Shown here: one piece after another, positions 33,129 through 42,091 of the stretch | Layout: each line of letters opens with the position of its first letter | Position numbering within the stretch: the first letter of the stretch is position 1 | Assembly: GCA_964537685.1 (NCBI GenBank) | Contig: CAZICM010000004.1 | Location: 210,295-274,294 of the forward strand | Source: CAZICM01 sp964537685 | Lineage (GTDB): Bacteria; Myxococcota_A; Polyangia; Polyangiales; Polyangiaceae | Direction of reading: 5' to 3' | DNA length: 64,000 nt | Made by a program: the position numbers and the translations under genes | The notes under the pieces: generated by a model | Databases searched by the model: none | Told to the model about the DNA's origin: nothing | The model's input: only the letters and a program-made list of their open reading frames with translations

Positions 33129-34814
33129 ATGCGCACCCTTCGCTCTCTTTTTGTTGCGCTCACCCTAGGCACGCTGTCGATAAGCGCCTGTAGCGGCGCG
33201 GACGACGACAATCTGGGTTTGAGCTCTTCCGGCACGTCGTCGGGCACGACCAGCTCAAGCTCTGGCAATGTCGTTCCGCCCGAAGAACCATTGGTTCCCG
33301 CACCCGGTGGACTTCGCCGCCTGCTCAGCCGCCAATACATCAACTCGGTGCGCGAAATCTTCGGCGACACGGCGGCCCTGGCCGCAAATCCTCCGCCCGA
33401 TTCGGCACTGCGCGGCTTCGACAATATCGGCGCGGCCGAGCTGGCACTTCCTGAAGCCGCGGTCGAAGCCTACGAAAGCAGCGCCCGGGCGATCGCCAAG
33501 GCCGTGACCGAAGATCTTCCCACGCTCGATTCGCTATTGCCCTGCATGCCGAGCGGCCCCGATGACTCGCTTTGTTACGACATGTTTGTAAGGTCTGTCG
33601 GCCGCATCGCATGGCGCAGAGCGCTCGACGATCAAGAAGCGGGATTGCTGGTCAACATCGCGCTTGCAGCGGGCGCCCAATACCAGAGTTTTGAAATCGG
33701 CGCTTCGTACGCCATTAGCGGACTGCTTCAGTCGCCCTACTTTTTATATGCGGTGGAAGTAGGCGAACCCGATCCGGCCGAGCCCGACTACCGAAAGCTC
33801 ACATCGCTCGAGCTGGCCTCGCGCATGTCGTTCTTCCTCACCGACACGACCCCTTCGGCGGCCCTGCTCGACAAAGCCGAAACAGGCGGGCTCGCGGCTG
33901 AAAACGATATTCGCGCGGCGGCGCAGGAACTCGTCGCAAAGCCTCAGGCCAAGGCGGCGCTCGCCGAATTTTTCGCCGAGATTTATAGGCTGCGCGAACT
34001 GGAAACGGTCGAGAAAGACACAAACCTTTTTCCCAAATTCACGGCCTCGCTTCCGCCCGCCATGCGCCAGGAAGTGCTCGAGCTCATCAACGACGTGGTT
34101 TGGACGCGCAACAGCGATATGCACGAGCTCTTCACGGCCAACTACGCCTTTGTGAATGCCGAACTCGCTGGGCTCTACGGGGTCGCGCCGCCTGCCTCGG
34201 GCTTTCAAAAGACGCTGTTGCCCGCCGATCACAAACGGGCGGGTTTCCTAGGCTCCGCGGCCTTCCTCGCGCGCTTCGCCCATCCCGGAATGACATCGCC
34301 GACGCGCCGAGGAACCTTCATTCAAACGATGCTCTTCTGCACCGAAATCCCGCCTCCGCCGCCGGGCGTGAACACCACCTTCCCCGCGGACGATCCCAAT
34401 CAGCCCAAGACCATGAAGCAAAAGCTTGAAGCGCACATGAACGATCCCAATTGCGCGGGCTGTCACAAGCTTATCGATCCCGTGGGCTTTGCGCTCGAGA
34501 ACTACGACCCCATCGGCGCCTACCGCACAACAGACAAAGGGCTTCCCATCGACCCGAGCGGCACCGTCGAAAGCCTTGGATCGTTTGCAAGCGCCGCCGA
34601 CCTCGCCGGCATTCTTTCTCAAGATCCAAGAGGCGCGCAGTGCATGATCAAAAACCTCTTCCGCCACTCGATGGGCCACGTAGAAACCAAGGGCGAACGG
34701 CCCGCCATGACCGACCTCGAAGAAGGCTTCACCCAATCGGGCTTCCGCATTCAGGACCTGCTCGTCAACATCGTTCTCAGCCCCGCGTTCCAGCGCACCA
34801 ACCAACCCAAGTAA
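33129..34814 (+). CDS. DUF1592/DUF1588-family exported lipoprotein with c-type haem motif
   Basis: A lipoprotein signal (MRTLRSLFVALTLGTLSISA then Cys) is followed by a Ser/Gly/Thr linker. The domains familiar from planctomycete/myxobacterial DUF1587-1595-1592-1588-1585 proteins come next: LRRLLSRQYINSVREIFGD, WRRALDDQE, QSPYFLYAVEVG, KLTSLELASRMSFFLTDT, GFLGSAAFLARFAHPGMTS, PTRRGTFIQTMLFC. A single CAGCHKLIDPVGFALENYD (about residue 442) could bind haem c. The ATG nine bases inside the longer frame is used. The DUF1552 gene follows 13 bp later, the usual partner in this widespread but biochemically uncharacterised pair. Confidence 0.85.
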   Translation: MRTLRSLFVALTLGTLSISACSGADDDNLGLSSSGTSSGTTSSSSGNVVPPEEPLVPAPGGLRRLLSRQYINSVREIFGDTAALAANPPPDSALRGFDNIGAAELALPEAAVEAYESSARAIAKAVTEDLPTLDSLLPCMPSGPDDSLCYDMFVRSVGRIAWRRALDDQEAGLLVNIALAAGAQYQSFEIGASYAISGLLQSPYFLYAVEVGEPDPAEPDYRKLTSLELASRMSFFLTDTTPSAALLDKAETGGLAAENDIRAAAQELVAKPQAKAALAEFFAEIYRLRELETVEKDTNLFPKFTASLPPAMRQEVLELINDVVWTRNSDMHELFTANYAFVNAELAGLYGVAPPASGFQKTLLPADHKRAGFLGSAAFLARFAHPGMTSPTRRGTFIQTMLFCTEIPPPPPGVNTTFPADDPNQPKTMKQKLEAHMNDPNCAGCHKLIDPVGFALENYDPIGAYRTTDKGLPIDPSGTVESLGSFASAADLAGILSQDPRGAQCMIKNLFRHSMGHVETKGERPAMTDLEEGFTQSGFRIQDLLVNIVLSPAFQRTNQPK

Positions 34815-34827
34815 CAGGAGACCCACC

Positions 34828-36159
34828 ATGAAAAGCAAACCCCTCAGCCGCCGCACGCTGCTCAAAGGAATGCTTGGAGGCGCCGCCGTTTGCGTGGGCC
34901 TGCCAACCCTCGAAGCGATGCTCAACAACCACGGCGACGCGCTGGCCAATGGCTCGCCGCTGCCTCAGCGCTTCATGACGTTTTTCTTCGGCAACGGCTT
35001 TATCTTGTCGAAGTTTATTCCGGCCGCCGAAGGCGCGAATTACCCGCTCTCCGAACAGCTTCAGCCTCTCGCCAACGTGAAGGACTACTGCTCGGTCTTC
35101 ACCAACTTCAACAACCGCTGCGAGACAACCATCACCCATCACGAGGGGATGACCATCTTCAACGGCTACACCATGGTCGAGATTCAAGGTCTGTATTCCA
35201 AGGCCGGCGGCCCCACCATCGACCAGCTTATCGCGGCAAAAATCGGCGCCGCCACGCCCATCCCCTCGGTGCATGTCGGCATCTCGCGCAGGCTCAGCAT
35301 CATGGATGGCGGAACCACCATGCATTACCTCTCGCACAAGGGAACCAACGAGCCTCAGCCTCCTGCCTTCAACCCCCAGGAAGTGTGGAACACGCTCTTC
35401 AATTCCTTCACGCCGCCTCAAGATCCTTCCGGCCCCCTGCGCATCAGCGTGCTCGATGCCGTGCGCGATAACACCGCGGCCCTCCGCAAAAAACTCGGCG
35501 TGAAAGACAACGAAAGGCTCGACGCTCATCTCGAGGGCATCGATTCTTTGGAGAAGAAAATCCAAGCCCTTCCGCCCATCTGCACCAAACCCGGCCTGCC
35601 CGCCGAAACCAATCCCATGGGCGCCAGCCCCGAACCGCTGATCAGCACCGCTCAAGCCATGAGCGAACTCATCGCCTACGCCTTCTCGTGCGACATCACC
35701 CGCGTCGCCAGTTGCCTTCTCGTGGGCGGAGCCGCCGAAACCGTGCTCGCCGACCTCGGCCAAAACAGCTCCCACCACAGCAACACCCACAACTGGCCCG
35801 GCGCTCAAACGGCCATCAACGCAGGCGTTATCTATCAAATGGAACGCTTCGCCAATTTGCTCGAGACCTTCAAAGCCACACCCGACGGCGTAAATGGCGG
35901 CAATGTGCTCGACAATACGATCGTATATATGAGCAGCGATTGCGCCGAGGGCTGGAGCCACACCATTAAAGGTCAGCCCGTGATTGTGGCCGGCAAAGGC
36001 GGAGGATATTTAAAATATCCGGGCATCCATATCAACGGAAATGGAGGCAATCCTTCCGATATTCTTTTGACCTGCCTCCAAGCCTTCGATCCGATGGCGA
36101 CCAGCATTGGCGCGGGCAATCCCATGTCGAACACGCCCATTGCGGCCATGAAAGCCTAA
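34828..36159 (+). CDS. DUF1552 protein with Tat signal
   Basis: Shine-Dalgarno AGGAG precedes the ATG. The N-terminus has a twin-arginine signal (SRRTLLKGMLGGAAVCVGLP), so it is exported folded. The rest matches DUF1552: RFMTFFFGNGFILSKFIP, THHEGMTIFNG, GGPTIDQLIA, ISVLDAVRDNTAALRKKLG, DNERLDAHLEGIDSLEKKI, HHSNTHNW and a late IVYMSSDCAEGWSH. The fold resembles sulfatase/alkaline-phosphatase-like DUF1501/1552 proteins. It forms an operon with the DUF1592-type gene and the VCBS gene and probably acts with them in the periplasm or at the surface. Confidence 0.88.
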   Translation: MKSKPLSRRTLLKGMLGGAAVCVGLPTLEAMLNNHGDALANGSPLPQRFMTFFFGNGFILSKFIPAAEGANYPLSEQLQPLANVKDYCSVFTNFNNRCETTITHHEGMTIFNGYTMVEIQGLYSKAGGPTIDQLIAAKIGAATPIPSVHVGISRRLSIMDGGTTMHYLSHKGTNEPQPPAFNPQEVWNTLFNSFTPPQDPSGPLRISVLDAVRDNTAALRKKLGVKDNERLDAHLEGIDSLEKKIQALPPICTKPGLPAETNPMGASPEPLISTAQAMSELIAYAFSCDITRVASCLLVGGAAETVLADLGQNSSHHSNTHNWPGAQTAINAGVIYQMERFANLLETFKATPDGVNGGNVLDNTIVYMSSDCAEGWSHTIKGQPVIVAGKGGGYLKYPGIHINGNGGNPSDILLTCLQAFDPMATSIGAGNPMSNTPIAAMKA

Positions 36160-36162
36160 TCG

Positions 36163-38001
36163 ATGCGTATTGCCAAACAATCCGGGATGCTTTCGCTGCT
36201 GGCCGTCCTCTGCGCGGCTCAAAGCGCCTTTGCCGCGCCCTACTTTCAAGAAGTTGCAAGCCCCTTTGGACAGCAGCCCTGCCAAAACGCCGGATGCTGG
36301 ACCAATTATCTCCGGGTCACCGATATCGACGGCGACAAAAATCTGGATGTATTGATTCCCAATGCGACCGGATTTTTTTCCAAAGGCGCGCAATCCCAGC
36401 CTCTCTTGGTCTACAAAGGCGATGGCACGGGCAAATTCACCGATATCTCGGCGGCCAGCGTGGGCGGCTATTCCAATTGGATTCGCCAAGTCGCGGTGGG
36501 CGATGCCGATGCGGACGGCGACCCCGATATGTACGTGCCAACGGCTTGGGGCGATCCCGACAAGTTTTTTATCAACGACAGCACAGGCAAATTCACGGAT
36601 GAAGCCGCGGCCCGCCTTCCCAATGTGCAATCGCACGCAGGCGCCGCGCGCTTTGGCGATGTCGACAACGACGGCGATCTCGATCTCTTGGTCAGCGATG
36701 GCTGGGCCCAGAACTCAACCTTTGTCGCGCACCTGTACATCAACGACGGCGCGGGCAAATTCACCGACAAAAGCGATCAGCTCCCCAAAACCAAAAAAGG
36801 CACGGGGCCCTGCGACTTCGACCTGCTCGATGCCGACAACGACTTCGACCTCGATTTGCTGATCAACATGCATGAGGACACCTCATCGCTCTGGCTCAAC
36901 GATGGCTTGGGCAACTTCAGCGACGCCCCATTTCCCATGCAATCGGCGAGCGCTTTTAAATACGGCCCCGTTGCCTGCGATATCGACGGCGACCACGACC
37001 TCGATCTCTGGTTTGACAACGCCGGACCGAATTACACCGAACAACTGCTGATCAACGACGGAACCGGAAAATTCACCGACGAAACAGCGGCGCGGGTCAG
37101 CGGCAATCCAGGCTCCGACGATAACGGCGTAGCGTGCATCGATCTCGACGGCGACGGCGATCTGGACGCGGCCATTATGTCGCTGAGCGGCAATGAACGC
37201 GTGCTCGCCAACGATGGAACAGGCAAATTCGCCGCTTGGCCCGAAGCTGCATTCCCATCGGTTCAAGATTCAACACTTTGGTTTGAATTCGGCGATCTCA
37301 ACGGCGACGGCCGGCTCGATGTGGTGACAGGACAAGGCGAAAGCGGGAGTTATTTGAATCGCGTGTACCTAGGCACGATGATGCAGCCCGTTGACACAGT
37401 GCCTCCCACCTTTAGGTCGTTTGAAACGCTGCCCAATAATGTGCAGACCCAAACGCCGCTGATTGTTCATTTCGCCGTCAGCGACAACGCCACGACCGAC
37501 GAAGGCCCGCGCCTTCAAAAAGCCTATATCCAATTAACAACGCCCGATTCCATGACCGAGATCCCGGCCTTCTTTATGGGCGGCGATCTCTTCCGCGCCG
37601 TATTGCCCGGCCAATCGGCTCCCGGCCAAGTGAGCTACGCCGCGTGCGCCGTCGATCAGCACGGAAATCAGGGCTGCGCGGCCGCAAAGACCTTTACCGT
37701 GGAAGGCGGAGGCGGAAGCGGAGGCGCAGCAGGTTCGGGCGGAGGCTCGGGCACAGGCGGAAGCTCGGGCACAGGCGGAAACGCGGCAGGTTCGGGCGGA
37801 GGCTCGGGCACGGGTGGTGCGAGCAGCAGCGGCAGCAGCAGCTCGGGCGGCAAAACCGATTTGGACCTCGGCGACGAAGGAGGCTGTGGCTGCAGAACCG
37901 CCTCCCCCAACGCCAAAACAGCCGGACTCATCGGCGCAATCGCCGCCGCGGCCGCCCTTTCCCTGAGACGCAGAAAACAACGCCCATCCCCCAAAGCCTA
38001 A
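36163..38001 (+). CDS. VCBS/FG-GAP repeat surface protein with MYXO-CTERM-type tail
   Basis: A cleavable signal peptide (to about residue 25, SAFA/AP) precedes at least six FG-GAP/VCBS units with Ca2+-binding DxDxDGxxD loops (DIDGDKNLD, DADADGDPD, DVDNDGDLD, DIDGDHDLD, DLDGDGDLD, DLNGDGRLD), forming a beta-propeller. A C-terminal beta domain and a Gly/Ser/Thr-rich stalk follow. The end is a sorting signal: GGCGCRTA, then a hydrophobic helix (LIGAIAAAAALSL) and RRRKQRPSPKA. This pattern is the myxosortase-type MYXO-CTERM anchor. It starts 3 bp after DUF1552, so the three genes form one export operon. Confidence 0.88.
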   Translation: MRIAKQSGMLSLLAVLCAAQSAFAAPYFQEVASPFGQQPCQNAGCWTNYLRVTDIDGDKNLDVLIPNATGFFSKGAQSQPLLVYKGDGTGKFTDISAASVGGYSNWIRQVAVGDADADGDPDMYVPTAWGDPDKFFINDSTGKFTDEAAARLPNVQSHAGAARFGDVDNDGDLDLLVSDGWAQNSTFVAHLYINDGAGKFTDKSDQLPKTKKGTGPCDFDLLDADNDFDLDLLINMHEDTSSLWLNDGLGNFSDAPFPMQSASAFKYGPVACDIDGDHDLDLWFDNAGPNYTEQLLINDGTGKFTDETAARVSGNPGSDDNGVACIDLDGDGDLDAAIMSLSGNERVLANDGTGKFAAWPEAAFPSVQDSTLWFEFGDLNGDGRLDVVTGQGESGSYLNRVYLGTMMQPVDTVPPTFRSFETLPNNVQTQTPLIVHFAVSDNATTDEGPRLQKAYIQLTTPDSMTEIPAFFMGGDLFRAVLPGQSAPGQVSYAACAVDQHGNQGCAAAKTFTVEGGGGSGGAAGSGGGSGTGGSSGTGGNAAGSGGGSGTGGASSSGSSSSGGKTDLDLGDEGGCGCRTASPNAKTAGLIGAIAAAAALSLRRRKQRPSPKA

Positions 38002-38162
38002 CGGGCGCGTCAACGCAGAGTCTTCGCGCCCGCCGCGCATTGTGATACGGATGCCAGATAGAAGATTTGTCCCCACTGCGCCCCAAGGCTGCCGCACAGC
38101 CCTGGGCGTGCTCACAGCGCGCAGGCATCCCCTGTCAGTGACCCAATGACGTTTGTGATTGT

Positions 38163-39452
38163 ATGAGCGATCAAAAACAGGCACCCACAGCGGAGCGCGC
38201 CGAAGCTCTACCGATGTCGAAAGACCAGCAAAAACGGCTCGGCTGGGCGATGGATCACGCGTATGCGAATTCGCATTTTCTGCGCTCAAAGTTCGACAGC
38301 GTCGGCCTAAAGCCCTGGGATATCAAATCGCCCACCGACCTTCAGCTCCTGCCCTTTTCCAACAAAGAAGAGCTGCGCGACGCCTATCCCTTTGGCTGGG
38401 CCGCCGTGCCCCTGGATCGCATCGCCCGCATTCACGCCTCATCCGGCACAACCGGAAAACGCACGATGGCCTATTACACCGAGGCCGATATCGAACACTG
38501 GTATGAGATGTTTGCCAGATGCTATCGAATGGCATCGGTAGGCGCGGGCGATCGGGTTCAAATTACGCCCGGCTATGGCCTTTGGTCGGCAGGTGTGGGC
38601 TTCCAAGCGGGAGCCGAACGGGCGGGCGCGATGGCCATCCCCGTTGGACCTGGGAACGTCGACCTTCAGCTTGAACTCATGCGCGACCTCAAAAGCACGG
38701 TGCTTACCGCGACGGCATCCTTTGCGCTGCTGCTCGCCGAGGAGACCGACCGCCGCGGCCTAAAACCCGATCTTGCGGTACGCGCTGGCATTTTTGGCTC
38801 CGAGCGATGGAGCAACGCGATGCGCCAGCGCATTGACAACCTGCTTGGCCTTGAAAGCTTTGATATTTACGGCCTCACAGAACTCTACGGCCCTGGCATG
38901 GGCATCGATTGCCATATTCACGAAGGCATTCATTTCTGGTCCGATCATTTCATCGTCGAACTGATCCAGCCTGATACAGGAAAGCCTGCCGACCCAGGCG
39001 AACTCGGTGAAATTGTCGTCACCAGCCTCTCCAAAGAGGCCATGCCTTTACTGCGCTACCGCACCCGCGACCTCACCCGGATGATTTTGGGACAGTGTCC
39101 CTGCGGAAGCCCTTATCCCCGATTTGATCGGCTGAGCGGCCGATCCGATGACATGATCAAAGTGCGGGGAGTAGCCTTATTTCCCGCGCAAATTGATGCG
39201 TTACTGGGCGAGCTCCCCGGCCTATCGAGCGAATATCAAGTCTTAATCGAACGCATCAATGGCCGCGAAGAGCTTGTTTTGCGGGTAGAATGCAAACCCT
39301 CCCCTCCGGCATCGCGCTCGGTCTTGGCCGAAAACATCAAACACGCCTTTTGGGCGGCCTTTGATTTAACGCCCAACATCGAACTGCTTGAAATAGGCGG
39401 CCTACCCCGCACCAACCGCAAGACGCGCCGCTTTATCGACAGGCGCGAATAA
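38163..39452 (+). CDS. Phenylacetate-CoA ligase-like (PaaK family) enzyme
   Basis: This 429-residue adenylate-forming enzyme has the PaaK pattern: LPFSNKEELRDAYPFG, IHASSGTTGKRTMAYYT (ATP loop), QITPGYGLWSAGVGFQAGAE, YGLTELYGPGMGIDC and LRYRTRDLTRMI. It continues with CPCGSPYPRFDRLSGRSDD, MIKVRGVALFPAQID and a C-terminal domain ending LPRTNRKTRRFIDRRE. It would activate an aryl or related carboxylic acid to its CoA thioester. The enoyl-CoA hydratase gene follows 21 bp later, so the pair may serve aromatic or fatty-acid catabolism. No other paa genes are nearby, so the substrate stays open. Confidence 0.85.
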   Translation: MSDQKQAPTAERAEALPMSKDQQKRLGWAMDHAYANSHFLRSKFDSVGLKPWDIKSPTDLQLLPFSNKEELRDAYPFGWAAVPLDRIARIHASSGTTGKRTMAYYTEADIEHWYEMFARCYRMASVGAGDRVQITPGYGLWSAGVGFQAGAERAGAMAIPVGPGNVDLQLELMRDLKSTVLTATASFALLLAEETDRRGLKPDLAVRAGIFGSERWSNAMRQRIDNLLGLESFDIYGLTELYGPGMGIDCHIHEGIHFWSDHFIVELIQPDTGKPADPGELGEIVVTSLSKEAMPLLRYRTRDLTRMILGQCPCGSPYPRFDRLSGRSDDMIKVRGVALFPAQIDALLGELPGLSSEYQVLIERINGREELVLRVECKPSPPASRSVLAENIKHAFWAAFDLTPNIELLEIGGLPRTNRKTRRFIDRRE

Positions 39453-39473
39453 CCTTTTAGGAGCAATATTTTT

Positions 39474-40250
39474 ATGAGCGAAACGGCGGTCGTCTTTAAA
39501 AAAGGCGGAAACGTAGCCGAAATCGTCTTAAACCGTCCGCGCGTGCTCAACGCCATGAATATGGACTGGGTGCGCGATTTCAAAAGCGCGGCCGAACAGG
39601 CCAAAGCCAATACCGAAGCCAAAATCGTCGTGGTTCGGGGCGAAGGCCGCTCTTTCTGCTCGGGCCTGGATCTCAATATGATCCGGGGCCAAGGCATGCC
39701 TTTAGATTTTTATACAATTCAAGAGGATGGATTTACCACCCTTGAATCCCTCGATCGCCTGGTGGTGGCCAAAATTCACGGATATTGCCTAGGCGGCGGC
39801 GTCCAGCTCATTATTTCATGCGATATCCGCATTGCGCGCGCGGACTCTATTTTTTCGATACCCGCGCCCACAGAAGGGCTGTTTCCGGGCATGGCCGTAT
39901 GGCGCCTACCCCGCTTTATCGGCCTGGGCCGGGCCATGCGCTTTGCCATTTCGGGCGAACAGATTGACGCCAACGAAGCCTTACATATTGGCCTTGTCGA
40001 CTATGTATGCCCTGTCGAAGGCTTTGATGAAGCTGCTCAAGAAATTGTCGAGCGCTATCTGCAGGTGTCCCAAGGAGCGTCGCGCGCGGCCAAACGCATG
40101 ATGCGCCACTCCTTTGAGCGCGATTTTGCAAGCGTTTACGCCGAATCGCTGCCCTTAATCGAAGAACTCCGCAGCGCCGAGGATGTGCTCCAAACCGCGG
40201 AAGCCTGGCAAGCCCGGCGCTCGAAACGCGCGGGCCGGCCTGCCCAATAA
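39474..40250 (+). CDS. Enoyl-CoA hydratase/isomerase family protein
   Basis: AGGAG precedes the ATG. The crotonase fold is clear: VAEIVLNRPRVLNAMNMDWV, GEGRSFCSGLDLNMI (oxyanion hole), HGYCLGGGVQLIISCDIRIA with the second oxyanion Gly, and TEGLFPGMAVWRLPRFIGLG. Of the two hydratase Glu residues, one candidate is the Glu of TEGLFPG. The position of the other is not evident, so isomerase or other crotonase chemistry is possible. It follows the PaaK-like gene and converges on the acyl-CoA synthetase gene. Confidence 0.85.
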   Translation: MSETAVVFKKGGNVAEIVLNRPRVLNAMNMDWVRDFKSAAEQAKANTEAKIVVVRGEGRSFCSGLDLNMIRGQGMPLDFYTIQEDGFTTLESLDRLVVAKIHGYCLGGGVQLIISCDIRIARADSIFSIPAPTEGLFPGMAVWRLPRFIGLGRAMRFAISGEQIDANEALHIGLVDYVCPVEGFDEAAQEIVERYLQVSQGASRAAKRMMRHSFERDFASVYAESLPLIEELRSAEDVLQTAEAWQARRSKRAGRPAQ

Positions 40251-40258
40251 AAAACCCA

Positions 40259-42055
40259 TTATTCTTTATACATCGCCTCAATTTCGGCCGCGAAATTCTT
40301 AGCCACCTTGCTTCGCTTCAGCTTCAAGGTCGGCGTCAGCTCGCCCGCATCAATTGAAAAAGGCCGGGGCACAAAACAGAACTTTTTCACCTGCTCCACC
40401 CGGGCCAAGGTCTCATTCACTTCATCGATGGTCTTCTGAATCACCGGCAAAAGCGCCGGACATTCATGAGCCGGCCCCGAAAACCCATGCTGCGCGGCAA
40501 ATTGCTTGGACTTTTCGGGCTCCAATGCGATCAGCACGGTCAAATACTTTTGCCGGTCTCCAATGACAACGGCTTCACCAATCAACGGATTGGCCTTCAA
40601 TGCCATCTCAATATTCTTCGGCGCGATATTCTTACCGCCCGCCGTAATAATAATTTCCTTCTTCCGGCCCGTAATATTTAAATATCCCTCACTATCGAAT
40701 TGACCCAGATCGCCCGAATAAAGCCATCCATCCTGAAGCACTTCGGCGGTTGCCGCGGGATCTTTATAATAGCCCATAAACACATTGGGCCCCTTCACCA
40801 GAATCTCGCCATCCTCGGCGATTTTCACCGACACGCCCGGATAGGCCGGCCCCACCGTTCCCAATTTGGTCATACCCGCCCGATTGCTTGTCGTCGGCCC
40901 GCAATCCTCGGATTGCCCATACACTTCGCGGATTAACAGATCGAGCTTCGCAAAAAACTCAAGCAATTCTTTTGAAATGGGCGCGGCCGCCGTCACCAGA
41001 ATCCTCGCCTGATCCAGCCCCATCGCCTCTTTTAGCTTTTTGAAAACCAGCTTATTGGCGATTTCATATTGAAGCGCAAGACTCATCCCGGGCATTTCTC
41101 CCCGGCATTTTAAATCGCTCATCTTCGCGCCCACACCCATCGCAAAATCTAAAATCCGCTTCTTCGCGCCCGTCGCCAGAGAAAGCTTCTGCGACACCAC
41201 CGCATAAAACTTCTCCCACACCCTGGGCACCCCAAAAAATAGCGTTGGCCTCACCTCTTTTAGATTTTCACCCATATTCTCAATCGACTCGGCGAAATAC
41301 ACCTGCGCCCCCGCCGTAATCGGAATATGAATACTAAACATTTGCTCGGCAATATGAGAGAGTGGTAAATACGATAGCATTCGATCGCTGGTTCCAATCG
41401 AATTCATCGCCACGCCCGCCTGCACCGTCCACGCTAGATTCTCGTGGGAAAGCATCACGCCCTTGGGCGGCCCCGTCGTGCCCGAGGTGTAAATTAAAGT
41501 GGCCAAACCGCCCGGCTCCAGCGCATCCAGCCGGCTAAAGAATTCCGAATCCGCGACATCGGCGCCCTTCGCCAGAAATTGCTCCCAGCTCATCGCGATC
41601 GGATCATCCGGAACCGAGGCCCCCTTCATCAATACAATCGATTTGAGCATCGGCAGCGCATCGCTCCCATCCGCCGCCTTCCGGGCTTTTTGTACCTTTT
41701 CAAATTGCATCGTATTTTCAACCAATACGAGCATCGCCTCGGCATGATGCAAGATATAGCGGATCTCATCGGGCGAACAGGTCGTATAAATCCCCGCGGG
41801 CACAGCGCCGATGGACATCGCGGCCACATCCAGAATAATCCACTCGGCCCGGTTAAAACCCAAAATACACACGCCGGCATTTTTATCGATCCCCAGCGCA
41901 AGCATGCTCTTGGAAGCTCGCTTCACCACATCGCCGTATTCGGCATAACTGGTGGGCACATAGCCATGGCCCGGCGATTTACTAAAAAACGCGGGCACCT
42001 GTGGATTTTGTTTGGCCTGATTCTGAAGTCGTCGGGGAATGGAATCGTAGGGCAT
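40259..42055 (-). CDS. Long-chain fatty-acid-CoA ligase (FadD15-like)
   Basis: The sequence carries all AMP-forming signatures: LIYTSGTTGPPKGVMLSH (ATP loop), LSYLPLSHIAEQM, VYGQSEDCGPTTSN, DGWLYSGDLGQFDSEGYLNI, GRKKEIIITAGGKNIAPKN and a C-terminal VEQVKKFCFVPRPFSIDAGE with TPTLKLKR. Around 600 residues and the extended C-terminus fit the FadD15/ACSBG-type long-chain ligases. It activates fatty acids for beta-oxidation or lipid synthesis at the membrane. The MPYDS start is used; a TTG start eight codons upstream is possible and neither has a strong Shine-Dalgarno. Confidence 0.9.
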   Translation of the reverse strand: MPYDSIPRRLQNQAKQNPQVPAFFSKSPGHGYVPTSYAEYGDVVKRASKSMLALGIDKNAGVCILGFNRAEWIILDVAAMSIGAVPAGIYTTCSPDEIRYILHHAEAMLVLVENTMQFEKVQKARKAADGSDALPMLKSIVLMKGASVPDDPIAMSWEQFLAKGADVADSEFFSRLDALEPGGLATLIYTSGTTGPPKGVMLSHENLAWTVQAGVAMNSIGTSDRMLSYLPLSHIAEQMFSIHIPITAGAQVYFAESIENMGENLKEVRPTLFFGVPRVWEKFYAVVSQKLSLATGAKKRILDFAMGVGAKMSDLKCRGEMPGMSLALQYEIANKLVFKKLKEAMGLDQARILVTAAAPISKELLEFFAKLDLLIREVYGQSEDCGPTTSNRAGMTKLGTVGPAYPGVSVKIAEDGEILVKGPNVFMGYYKDPAATAEVLQDGWLYSGDLGQFDSEGYLNITGRKKEIIITAGGKNIAPKNIEMALKANPLIGEAVVIGDRQKYLTVLIALEPEKSKQFAAQHGFSGPAHECPALLPVIQKTIDEVNETLARVEQVKKFCFVPRPFSIDAGELTPTLKLKRSKVAKNFAAEIEAMYKE

Positions 42056-42091
42056 CGCTAATGCGGCGCAGCCTATCAAAGGAGACCGTTG

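Noticed and set aside
34777..35961. A 394-codon open frame antisense to the DUF1552 gene
   Set aside because: DUF1552 is certain on the plus strand; the antisense frame has no family motif and no ribosome-binding site.
38002..38032. Terminator after the VCBS gene (CGGGCGCG / CGCGCCCG)
   Set aside because: The 8-bp stem has a 15-base loop and no T-run, so it is too weak to list as a feature.
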